A DNA stretch of 35,474 nucleotides, taken from contig JAADHV010000036.1 in the NCBI GenBank assembly GCA_013151635.1, positions 1 through 35,474 of the forward strand, in the 5' to 3' direction. Below are positions 23,369 to 30,853 of this stretch, piece after piece (the first letter of the stretch is position 1; the number at the start of each line of letters is the position of its first letter). Source of the stretch: Deltaproteobacteria bacterium (GTDB lineage Bacteria; Desulfobacterota; Desulfobacteria; Desulfobacterales; Desulfobacteraceae). The notes under the pieces are model-generated. The model was not told where the DNA came from. It did not search any database and saw only the letters and a program-made list of their open reading frames with translations. The translations under genes and the position numbers were made by a program.

Positions 23369-25354
23369 TTATGTTGATGATGATCCTGAAGGTTGAATGA
23401 TCTGGCTTAAATGTTTTACCTCAATATTTCTTTTCTGCTTTAATGCTCCACCTCTAAGCTGCATAACACATCCCGGGCATTCGGTCACCAGAAGATCAGC
23501 TCCTGATTTTTCAACATCATCAAGTTTTCGTGTCAAAATTCCTTTTGAAACCGATGGGAAATTAGCTGAAAAACTGCCTCCGAATCCACAACAGGTCTCT
23601 TCCTCATCAGTTTTGATATATTCATGCCCGGATTTGGCAATCAATTTTTTCGGATCATCTTTGATACCGAGCCCCCGGCACAGATGGCAGGGAGAATGAA
23701 AGGCTGTTTTCCTGGGAATGGAATTGCCCCTGATATGTTCAATCCCTATAACCTTATTAATAAACTGGCTGAACACTATCACTTTGTCAGAGAATTGGGC
23801 AGCCTTGTTTCCTGCATATTCCTCAACAAGATCGGGAACATGGTTTTTAAGGTGGGATGCACAGGAGGCACAAAGGGTGACAATATAATCGATATTAAGT
23901 TCTTTAAAGGCATTGATATTCTGAAGGCCCAGGTCTTTCGCTGCTTGTTTTTCACCCATCATCAATACTGGAAGTCCACAGCAGGACTGGTCCAGAGGAA
24001 ATTCAACCTGTACCTTTGCCTGATTAAACAATGCCATGGCAGCTTCCAATTGTTCCGGGTAAACAAAATCCTGGACACAGCCGGAAAACAGGGCAATTTT
24101 GCACGTTGGATTTTTAACTTTCGAGCGCAAGGTTTCAAACCGGTCCCTGAAAGGTTTATCTGTAATGGCCGGCAGAACCCTGAAATTATGGTCTTTTGAA
24201 AATATCATGGGAAGATGACGCAAATAAGGGGTTGCGCCTCTAACGTGTTTCTGGGCAAGGCTTGCAGTCCTCAAAAGTGTATGAAACAGCTTCCGGTTTT
24301 TCAACACTTTTCCCAATAGTAAACTTTTTAAAGGATGTCCTAGTTCATCCTGGATTCTGGCATGGATTTCCTTGATGAGCCCTGGCAGATCAATCCCCCC
24401 TGCACAGACTGCTTTACAGGCTCCGCAATTGGTACAGTTTTGAACAAGGTTCTTTGCATTCTCTCTGCCATGGAAAAAATAAGTGGTAATAAGGCCAATG
24501 GCCCCGATATAGATATACCCGAGCCCATGTCCGCCGACCATTCGGTAAACAGGGCAGACATTGGCGCAGGCCCCGCACCTGATGCATTGAAGTACCTGGG
24601 CAAATAGAGGGTCCTGTGCAATTTTTTTCCGGCCGTTATCCAGAAAGACAATATGCATCTGCCGTTTTTTCCCCTTTGTTATCTTGCATTCCGAAGGCCC
24701 GGTTATCCACATGGTTCCTGTTTCTGAAATGGCAAAGTTGGCCCCGGTAATTCCCATATCCGCTTCTATATATTTTTTTCTGAGCTGTCTTCTGGCCACT
24801 TTTACAAGTTTTTCTATCTTTACGTCCTGATGTTTTTTCGTGACATCAGAAAACAAATCCGCCACCTGGTATCGTGACAGGTGAATGGCCGGCATGACCA
24901 TGTGGGAAGGGCCTTCTTTTCTCATTTGCACAATCCATTCCCCAAGGTCTGTTTCTGTAACCTCAAGCCCTTTGTTTTCAAGCCATTGATTCAAATGGAT
25001 CTCTTCAGCGGTCATGGATTTTGATTTTATGATTTTTTTGGAATGGGTTTGTTCTGCAATTTGTGCAATGATCTTGTTGGCGTTTTCAGCCGTATCTGCC
25101 AGATGAACTTTAATGCCGGCTTTTTCTGCTTTTAAAATAAACCTGGAAAGCAGGTGATCAATGTTTTTTACAGCATTGGCTTTAACAGCTGCCACTTCTT
25201 TGACAGTTGCGTCCATATCCATTTCAGAGAACGCATTGAGTCTTGACGTTCTGTACGCCACAGCAAAATTATCCATGGCTGTTCTTAAAAAATCATTTTT
25301 CAGGGCATTGTCAAGCCTGTCTTTATATTCTTTAAAGCTTTCATTTTCTTTCAT
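23369..25354 (-). CDS. LutAB-type fusion: LUD domain + 2x[4Fe-4S] + two CCG domains (L-/D-lactate oxidation)
   Basis: About 661 residues that join LutB and LutA. The LUD domain comes first (EADMGITGANFAISETGTMW, about 199-218), then CIRCGACANVCPVY (about 257-270) and CTNCGACKAVC (about 310-320) for two [4Fe-4S] clusters. Two cysteine-rich CCG units close it (FSGCVQDFVYPEQ with SCCGLPVLMMGEKQA, and FHSPCHLC with TCCGFGGSFSANFPSV). The same fusion next to lutC is known in Desulfovibrio (DVU3033/DVU3032), where it is tied to lactate oxidation. ATG 25354 has AGGGGG upstream; a TTG two codons earlier is less likely. It starts 2 bases after the LUD-protein stop. Confidence 0.9.
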   Translation of the reverse strand: MKENESFKEYKDRLDNALKNDFLRTAMDNFAVAYRTSRLNAFSEMDMDATVKEVAAVKANAVKNIDHLLSRFILKAEKAGIKVHLADTAENANKIIAQIAEQTHSKKIIKSKSMTAEEIHLNQWLENKGLEVTETDLGEWIVQMRKEGPSHMVMPAIHLSRYQVADLFSDVTKKHQDVKIEKLVKVARRQLRKKYIEADMGITGANFAISETGTMWITGPSECKITKGKKRQMHIVFLDNGRKKIAQDPLFAQVLQCIRCGACANVCPVYRMVGGHGLGYIYIGAIGLITTYFFHGRENAKNLVQNCTNCGACKAVCAGGIDLPGLIKEIHARIQDELGHPLKSLLLGKVLKNRKLFHTLLRTASLAQKHVRGATPYLRHLPMIFSKDHNFRVLPAITDKPFRDRFETLRSKVKNPTCKIALFSGCVQDFVYPEQLEAAMALFNQAKVQVEFPLDQSCCGLPVLMMGEKQAAKDLGLQNINAFKELNIDYIVTLCASCASHLKNHVPDLVEEYAGNKAAQFSDKVIVFSQFINKVIGIEHIRGNSIPRKTAFHSPCHLCRGLGIKDDPKKLIAKSGHEYIKTDEEETCCGFGGSFSANFPSVSKGILTRKLDDVEKSGADLLVTECPGCVMQLRGGALKQKRNIEVKHLSQIIQPSGSSST

Positions 25355-25356
25355 GA

Positions 25357-25785
25357 TCAACCCCCTGTCAGCATGATATGAAGTTCCAAAGGCCCGTGAA
25401 CACCAAGGGCAAGGACCCTTTCAATATCCGCTGTTCTGCTTGCGCCTGTTATAAATGCAGTAGATGAGGGCTGTCTTATCATTTCATCGAGTTCGTCTGA
25501 CATTTCAAGGGCTGTTTTGCGGATATTAGATTTTTCAAGAATGGCAACATGGGTTTCACACAACATGGTAGACAGTCTTGTCTCCTCGGAATCCGACTTA
25601 AGAACAAGGGTTCCGGTTTCTGCGATTCCAAAATCCATCAGGGTCACCCCCATCTCTATCCCTCCGGGAAATTTGCGCAAGCCCTCATTTATAAGGGTTA
25701 TGCCATTTGCTTTACAAAAAGACTGCAAAAGTTCAAACATTGGTCCGGCAAGTATGCTCCCCATAACTGACAAGATCAAAATCAT
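25357..25785 (-). CDS. Short LutC-like LUD domain protein
   Basis: The sequence ITLINEGLRKFPGGIEMGVT, LMDFGIAETGTLVLKSDSEE, ITGASRTADIERVLALGVHGPLELHIMLTGG (in part SRTADIERVLALGVHGP) is the C-terminal two thirds of LutC, a subunit of lactate dehydrogenase LutABC. Usual LutC is about 200 residues or more; here at most 142, with the N-terminal part missing. The start is uncertain: ATG 25785, 25764 or 25740, none with a clear ribosome binding site. All overlap the end of the upstream dehydrogenase-CobT gene, so translation is probably coupled. It may be a naturally short form or an N-terminally trimmed gene. Confidence 0.75.
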   Translation of the reverse strand: MILILSVMGSILAGPMFELLQSFCKANGITLINEGLRKFPGGIEMGVTLMDFGIAETGTLVLKSDSEETRLSTMLCETHVAILEKSNIRKTALEMSDELDEMIRQPSSTAFITGASRTADIERVLALGVHGPLELHIMLTGG

Positions 25786-27982
25786 AGGAGGGACCCCATG
25801 CGGCCTCTATACTATTCTTGCGGCTTTCAACATGACCAGGATTGAGACGGAAGAATTTTAATAACGGTTTTATGACTTTATGGAAGATCTTTCTTGCGAT
25901 CTTGGCCTCATCAAACGAGGCCATCTGGCACATGATCTTGCAGGCTGCATCAGCCATGTCAATGGCAAGAGCTGCACCTGTGCCTTCGCCAAGGCGCATA
26001 TCAAAATCGATCAGGGGTACAAGATTCATGTGGGAAAGCGCAGCTTTCTGTGCCTGTTCCACGGATTTATGGCCGGATATGAGGTATCCTTGAATTGAAG
26101 GATTGATAATATAGGCCACAAGTCCAGCAGCAGTTGAAATAACCCCGTCAAGCACAACAGCAGTCTTTTTGGAAGCTGCCGCAAGAACCGCACCTGCAAT
26201 ACCCGCGATTTCGAATCCACCGATTTTCTGAAGAATTTCAAACCCGTTGCCAGGATCAGGACTGTGAAATTGCAGGGCCCTTTCAATGACCTTTGTTTTG
26301 TGTAAAAGCCCCTTGTCGTCCACGCCTGTTCCTCTCCCTATGGCCATGCCAGGTGGTATCCCGGTAATAACGGAAATAATCGCAGAGGCAGAAGATGTAT
26401 TGCCAATGCCCATTTCTCCCATCCCCACGATATCGACAGGGTGCCTGTCATATGTGGTAAGAAAGGTGGACATCCCGTTTTCAAGGGCCGTGATCACCTG
26501 CTGTTCTGTCATGGCGTTTTCAATGGCAAAGTTTCTTGTTCCCCTGGCAACTTTTTTCATGACCAGGTCCGGGTGGGGCAAAAAATTATAGTTGACGCCC
26601 ATGTCCACTATTTTCATCTCTATGTCATGGTGCCGGCAAAGGACATTGATGGCAGCTCCGCCGTTTAAAAAATTATCCACCATCTGGGCTGTGACCTCGG
26701 CTGGGTAAGCTGAAACACCTTCTTCTGTGATTCCGTGGTCTCCTGCAAACACAAACAGGTTTTTTTGCAGTATCCTGGGATTGAGATCGTTTTGGATGAG
26801 GCTCATTCTGATGGCAAGGTCTTCGATGCGGCCAAGGGCGCCAAGGGGTTTTGTCTTGTCGTCGATTTTAGAAGTTGCAGCGGCAAGCTTATTGTCTGAC
26901 AAGGGGGTAATAGTTTCAATCACCTTTCTGCAAAGGCTGTCTGGCGTAAGCTCATTCAGCCTGGCGGGAGACTTGGCTTTTTGTCCGGGTTCATCCGGCA
27001 CTGTGTCAGATGCAAGTCTGAAATCAAGGATGTATTTCAGGTGTTTGCCACAAAGCACATCCGGCATAAGTTGCAAGGCTTTCTCCGGGGCAACAATATC
27101 TTCAATCAAAAGCATGAGTTCTCTTTCATGGGCCTGCATAAACGGGACAGCCTTTTCCATGTGGTCCCGTGTCATTCCGTAAACACCGGTTACTACAGCT
27201 TCTTTGTAGTGGATAAGATTGAGAAGGTTGGTTTCAATGTGTTCATTTTTTGAAATCCCGCTGAAAAAAGAAATCCTGCCTGCTTTGCCGAGCTTGGCAA
27301 TGCCCTGGCAAAATGCAATGTAATCAGCGCAGGTATTGATCACCAGTTCAAATTCACTCTCATGGGTATCTTTGGTACAGGCTATACCGGTTGCCCCAAG
27401 ATATGGGGCAACATGTTTTATTTTTGCCTCATCCTTTTCAATTATGTGAGGGATCAAGCCTGAATGATGGGCATAAAGAGCCGTGATCAAACCCATGGTG
27501 CCGGCACCTAAAACCAGTATCCGGTCATTTTTTTGCGCACTTAATTTTTCAAAAGCATTGATTACGCATCCGACCGGCTCTGCAAAGCAGGCCACATGGG
27601 TGTTAAGATCATCGGGAAGAGGAATCAGGCTTTTTTCCGGCAGGACAGCCCTGTCTGCAAAGCCTCCGTCTGTATGAAATCCTGTTATTTTCATATCTTC
27701 ACAGAGGTTTTCCCTGCCGGTTTTACAAAACCTGCATGTGCCGCAGCTTTTCCCGGGCCAGACAATATGCCTTTTCCCGGTATGGTCTTTGACCACCATT
27801 TCATGGCCAAGAACCCTTGGAAAAACAAGATCCCTGTGGCCCTGTTCCCACATTTTGGCATCTGTCCTGCAGATGGCGCAGCAAAGGACACGGGTTTTGG
27901 TGAATCCTTTTTCAAGCTTTCCTGTTTCTTGATCACCATGTCCTGTTTCAAGCGTTTTCAGGCCGGTCAGCACCATTTTCAT
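25733..27982 (-). CDS. cobT: Fusion: zinc-dependent MDR dehydrogenase + CobT (nicotinate-nucleotide:base phosphoribosyltransferase)
   Basis: This is a 749-residue protein. Residues 1-330 are a medium-chain dehydrogenase: catalytic-site CCAICRTD (about 34-41), GHE (59-61), structural zinc CGTCRFCKTGRENLC (80-94), NAD loop LGAGTMGLI (158-166). Residues about 340-695 are CobT: DKTKPLGALGRIEDLA (about 375-390), FAGDHGITEEGVSAYPAEVT, GEMGIGNTSSASA (522-534) and RLGEGTGAALA (663-673) containing the catalytic Glu666. CobT makes the alpha-ribotide of the lower ligand of cobamides. About 50 extra residues follow the usual CobT end. It lies 3 bases after the 66-residue gene in the riboswitch operon. 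The dehydrogenase may act on the base precursor or an unrelated alcohol; substrate unknown. Confidence 0.92.
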   Translation of the reverse strand: MKMVLTGLKTLETGHGDQETGKLEKGFTKTRVLCCAICRTDAKMWEQGHRDLVFPRVLGHEMVVKDHTGKRHIVWPGKSCGTCRFCKTGRENLCEDMKITGFHTDGGFADRAVLPEKSLIPLPDDLNTHVACFAEPVGCVINAFEKLSAQKNDRILVLGAGTMGLITALYAHHSGLIPHIIEKDEAKIKHVAPYLGATGIACTKDTHESEFELVINTCADYIAFCQGIAKLGKAGRISFFSGISKNEHIETNLLNLIHYKEAVVTGVYGMTRDHMEKAVPFMQAHERELMLLIEDIVAPEKALQLMPDVLCGKHLKYILDFRLASDTVPDEPGQKAKSPARLNELTPDSLCRKVIETITPLSDNKLAAATSKIDDKTKPLGALGRIEDLAIRMSLIQNDLNPRILQKNLFVFAGDHGITEEGVSAYPAEVTAQMVDNFLNGGAAINVLCRHHDIEMKIVDMGVNYNFLPHPDLVMKKVARGTRNFAIENAMTEQQVITALENGMSTFLTTYDRHPVDIVGMGEMGIGNTSSASAIISVITGIPPGMAIGRGTGVDDKGLLHKTKVIERALQFHSPDPGNGFEILQKIGGFEIAGIAGAVLAAASKKTAVVLDGVISTAAGLVAYIINPSIQGYLISGHKSVEQAQKAALSHMNLVPLIDFDMRLGEGTGAALAIDMADAACKIMCQMASFDEAKIARKIFHKVIKPLLKFFRLNPGHVESRKNSIEAAWGPSYDFDLVSYGEHTCRTNV

Positions 27983-27985
27983 TTT

Positions 27986-28186
27986 TTATAGATCCTCTTC
28001 AGTCAGAACAAGTTTTTTAATACGTATATTGTGAAATCCCTTTTTTTTAAGGTAAGCCTCATGTTCCTGTACGGCATTTATCCGGTCAAGGGGAAAGACG
28101 CTTGCTTTATCAAGACTGACAAGCAGGTAACCGTTATCTTTAAAGCGGATATACTCCCGGCCGGACTTTAAAATAAGAAGTTCCAT
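27986..28186 (-). CDS. Small protein of unknown function in the cobamide operon
   Basis: This 66-residue soluble protein (MELLILKSGREYIRFKDNGY, LLVSLDKASVFPLDRINAV, then a charged helix to VLTEEDL) has no recognised domain. It starts one base after the TrpD-like stop (TAAAATG) and ends 3 bases before the dehydrogenase-CobT start, so it is certainly part of the operon. The predicted beta-rich N-terminus and helical C-terminus could suit a regulatory or structural subunit of either neighbour. Function not inferred. Confidence 0.75.
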   Translation of the reverse strand: MELLILKSGREYIRFKDNGYLLVSLDKASVFPLDRINAVQEHEAYLKKKGFHNIRIKKLVLTEEDL

Positions 28187-28187
28187 T

Positions 28188-29291
28188 TTATTCCACCAGG
28201 CTGTGAAGCTTTGTTAATCCTTTTTTTGGATCAGTGTTCTGGGCTCCTACCCATTTTTCAAGGGTTTCAAAGGCTGTGCCTGCTTCCAGGAGTTTTGTTG
28301 CCTGTTCAATCCCGCCTTCCAGGTCTTTTGATTTCCCTGCTGCAAGGAAAATCAGGCCTGCATTGAGCAATGCGGCATCCTTTCTTGCACTGTTTTCCCT
28401 GTTTGCCAAGAGTGCGGCAAATCGTTTTGACTCTGTTTCAATATCTTTTTCAGGCGACAGCATATTGTAATCTTTTGTGGCAAGACCAAGTTTTTTGGGG
28501 TCAATGGTGAATTCATTGATCCCGTCTTTTTCAGAAATTTGAGCGCAATGGGTAATGCCGCAGACCGAGGCCTCATCCATCCCCTTGTCTGAATCATCAA
28601 TGGACCCGTGCAGCACAATGGCGCTTTTATAGCCGATTTCCTGCATAACATCTGCCACCGGCAGTATCATTTCTTTTGAATAGACTCCCCGGACTCCGAT
28701 GGAAGGAAGGGCCGGGTTTGCAAGGGAAGCTGCAATATTAAGGGTTGACCCGAAATAAATCCGGGACAATATTCTGCCAAGGGCCATGGGGTGAATATTG
28801 GGGCTCATGCCGTTGAAGAGCCCAAGGCCCACATTTTCTATGCTTTTAGCAACAGTATCTGCTGTGCATTCCACATCAACACCCAGGGCTTCCGCCATGT
28901 CAACGGTTCCACAAATAGAGGTAATGGCCCTGGCACCGTGTCTTGCCATTGGAATATTTCCTGCGGCCGCAATAATAGAGGCTGCAGTACTTATGTTGAA
29001 GGTTTTAAAGGTGTCCATGCCGGTGCCGCTGTTATCAACGGTTTTGATTTCCTTGCTCAAGCTTACCTTTGTGGTATCAAGTTCGTAAATGGATTCCCAT
29101 GATCCTGCAACTTCTTCTTTTGTTTCGCCCTTGGCTGTCAGGGCTGCCAGAAAGGCGCCCTGCTGCATGTCCGTGACGTCATTATTTAAAATTAAAACAA
29201 ACGCATCCCTGGCTTCATTCCTGGTAAGATTTTCTTTCTGGATGAGACGGGTGATAATATTTCCGAATTCCCGGTTCAATGTCTGAGACAT
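28188..29291 (-). CDS. TrpD-like phosphoribosyltransferase under cobalamin control
   Basis: This 367-residue protein has the anthranilate phosphoribosyltransferase (TrpD/glycosyltransferase family 3) fold. N-terminal helices include LTRNEARDAFVLILNNDVTDMQQGAFLAALTAKG-type spacing (part DMQQGAFLAALTAKGET). The PRPP loop is SGTGMDTFKTFNISTAAS rather than the usual GTGGD, then MARHGARAITSICGTVDMAE and LHGSIDDSDKGMDEASVCGI near the C-terminal half. No trp genes are near. The riboswitch leader and the downstream CobT fusion point to a cobamide role, such as making a base ribotide, rather than tryptophan synthesis; this is inference. ATG 29291 has AGGAGG. Confidence 0.82.
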   Translation of the reverse strand: MSQTLNREFGNIITRLIQKENLTRNEARDAFVLILNNDVTDMQQGAFLAALTAKGETKEEVAGSWESIYELDTTKVSLSKEIKTVDNSGTGMDTFKTFNISTAASIIAAAGNIPMARHGARAITSICGTVDMAEALGVDVECTADTVAKSIENVGLGLFNGMSPNIHPMALGRILSRIYFGSTLNIAASLANPALPSIGVRGVYSKEMILPVADVMQEIGYKSAIVLHGSIDDSDKGMDEASVCGITHCAQISEKDGINEFTIDPKKLGLATKDYNMLSPEKDIETESKRFAALLANRENSARKDAALLNAGLIFLAAGKSKDLEGGIEQATKLLEAGTAFETLEKWVGAQNTDPKKGLTKLHSLVE

Positions 29292-29298
29292 AAATATA

Positions 29299-29348
29299 CC
29301 TCCTGAATAGTTTTATTCAAAAGGATTTTGTCCCAGCTTAAGAATCCT
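29299..29348 (-). promoter_or_regulatory. Expression platform of the cobalamin riboswitch: RBS sequestor and anti-sequestor
   Basis: On the minus strand CCTTTTGAAT (29324-29315) can pair with ATTCAGGAGG (29308-29299), hiding the AGGAGG ribosome binding site of the TrpD-like gene. AGGATT (29348-29343) can instead pair with AATCCT (29327-29322), which overlaps the sequestor arm. The two foldings are mutually exclusive, the layout of a translation-control switch. Confidence 0.75.
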
Positions 29349-29349
29349 G

Positions 29350-29542
29350 AAATTTTGTATGCAGGCAGGCTTTTCGACTTACGGATCATCCTAATTACTG
29401 CGTCTTCCCCTTTTATTAAAAAAGAGTGACTTATTGCAGTTTTCGTCCCCGATCACGGCAACGGCTGGCATGTGACGGACTTGCACCGTCTTTCCTTTTA
29501 CCTTGGAATTTGAACTGTAATAAATCCCAAGCACCTTTATAC
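29350..29542 (-). ncRNA. Cobalamin (B12) riboswitch
   Basis: On the minus strand the leader carries the family landmarks in order: AAAGGTGCTTGGG (about 29538), AAGGAAAGACGGTGCAAGTCC (core GGTGCAAGTCC about 29490-29480), a CCGTTGCCGTGATCGGGGA hairpin, TCACTC, GGGGAAGACGC, GATGATCCGTAAGTC and the B12-box-like GAAAAGCCTGCCTGC (about 29375-29361). Spacing and order match known deltaproteobacterial cobalamin riboswitches. It precedes the TrpD-like gene and the CobT fusion, consistent with B12 feedback. Confidence 0.88.
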
Positions 29543-29553
29543 CTTAAAAATGT

Positions 29554-29583
29554 TATATACCCCTTGAATCTTTAGTTTGTCAA
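29554..29583 (-). promoter_or_regulatory. Sigma70 promoter of the cobalamin-controlled operon
   Basis: On the minus strand TTGACA (29583-29578) and TATATA (29559-29554) are 18 bases apart. The start site would fall near 29546, just 5' of the riboswitch. The -35 overlaps the stop codon region of the maoC-like gene. Confidence 0.7.
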
Positions 29584-30533
29584 CCAGTAAAAACACGATT
29601 GCAGATCAGCCTCCCTTTTAGATGGGGCAGACCTTTTTCTTTGTCATAAAGTTCAAATTTTACAATGGCCTTATGGTTTTCTTTATCGGCCTTGGTTTCA
29701 TATCCCAGTGCTGTTGTCGCAGGCATGAATATCGGCAGTTTAAAAGATGCCTCAACACGGGCAGGACCATTAATGTCAAATTCCCTGTCAAGGCTTGCCA
29801 CCACCCTTGCAAGGCTCCACATGCCGTGGGCAATGGCTTTTTTGAATCCGAAAAGTTTTGCAAAAACAGTATGGAGATGATGCGGGTTGTAATCCCCGGA
29901 GACTTTTGCATACCCACGCCCGGTACCGGACGGGACAAAAAAAGTTTCTTTTGTTTCCGGGAACAGGTTTTTTTTTCTTTTTCTAGGTGTCTTACCTTTT
30001 TTTGCATGGCTTCTTGTAAAAAAAGTTGCAATGCCTTGCCAGACAATCCGGTTGTCCGACATCGTTTCAAGTACAAAATTGGTTTCAATTCCTTTTTTAG
30101 TCTTTTTTATGCTGGAAAGTGTGCAGGCAAGGTCAAGAATTTCATTTGTTTTAATAGACCGTTGCTGTTCAAAAGACTGGAAGATCTGTATCAGGCCCAA
30201 TGGATTGACAGGGAAAGAGGATGAGGTTATAAACCTGCCTAAAAGGCCGATGAAAAGTGTCTGTAAATAGGGCATGGGGATGATGTCGGGCTTGTTTTCT
30301 GAAAAACCGCAGACCTGCCTGTAATTTTTAATCAGGTCTTTATCCGGCAAATAGTTTTTTAAAATAATACGGGTTTTGTTGACAACAGCGGTATCGGCAA
30401 TCGTATTGGATCTGAAAGGGGAAATCAAAAGTGCCTTGAGAAAAATCAGTCCCATGGATGGATGTTTTTTTATTTCCACCCTGGTTTCAGGATCACAAAG
30501 CTTGATATTTACCATGTGTTGATTATTTTTCAT
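29580..30533 (-). CDS. MaoC-like (hotdog) dehydratase
   Basis: This 317-residue protein has a C-terminal MaoC/enoyl-CoA hydratase hotdog domain: GRGYAKVSGDYNPHHLHTVF (D-x-NPxH catalytic Asp/His hydratase 2 motif), KKAIAHGMWSLARVVASL and the strand RVEASFKLPIFMPATT. The N-terminal half is a second, divergent hotdog (LQTLFIGLLGRFITSSSFPV). This two-domain architecture occurs in proteins annotated MaoC-like dehydratase in fatty acid or polyketide-type metabolism; substrate is not known. Monocistronic, with its 3' end overlapping the -35 of the riboswitch operon. Confidence 0.87.
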   Translation of the reverse strand: MKNNQHMVNIKLCDPETRVEIKKHPSMGLIFLKALLISPFRSNTIADTAVVNKTRIILKNYLPDKDLIKNYRQVCGFSENKPDIIPMPYLQTLFIGLLGRFITSSSFPVNPLGLIQIFQSFEQQRSIKTNEILDLACTLSSIKKTKKGIETNFVLETMSDNRIVWQGIATFFTRSHAKKGKTPRKRKKNLFPETKETFFVPSGTGRGYAKVSGDYNPHHLHTVFAKLFGFKKAIAHGMWSLARVVASLDREFDINGPARVEASFKLPIFMPATTALGYETKADKENHKAIVKFELYDKEKGLPHLKGRLICNRVFTG

Positions 30534-30853
30534 AAGGTAACCACTCTATCTTTGTCAGGACTTGAAGTCAATAAAGGTAAATCATGTTTTTTTAAAGAAT
30601 TCATAATTAAGGTTGACGAACGATTTTGCAGGGTATATTAGCATGAGCGATTTTGATAAGTTTATTTGAATTTTAAAATAAAAGATGCAATTAACCTCGT
30701 AAGTTTTAAGGATTTATGATAAAAATATTTAGATGGTAAAATCATTTAAAATATACTTGCGGGATAAACAATGGGGTTTATTCTACAAAGATAAACAAAG
30801 AAGTTTATGTTGGATTAAAACAATCCAAAACTTATTTTAACAGGAGACAGGAA
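30534..30853. other. Leader and promoter region of gdhA
   Basis: The 320 bases have no gene. On the plus strand TTGACG (30612-30617) and TATATT (30633-30638), 15 bases apart, are a suboptimal promoter candidate. Two 18-bp palindromes, ATAAACAATGGGGTTTAT (30764-30781) and ATAAACAAAGAAGTTTAT (30791-30808), are 27 bases apart. A hairpin TTGGATT-AAAAC-AATCCAA (30810-30828) follows, 14 bases before the AGGAGA ribosome binding site. Confidence 0.6.
30764..30808 (+). promoter_or_regulatory. Tandem ATAAAC-N6-GTTTAT palindromes upstream of gdhA
   Basis: The two copies share both half-sites exactly and differ only in the 6-base spacer. Their 27-base period is close to two and a half helix turns. They lie 45-90 bases before the gdhA start, a normal place for operators; in RNA they could also form alternating hairpins. 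Confidence 0.6.
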
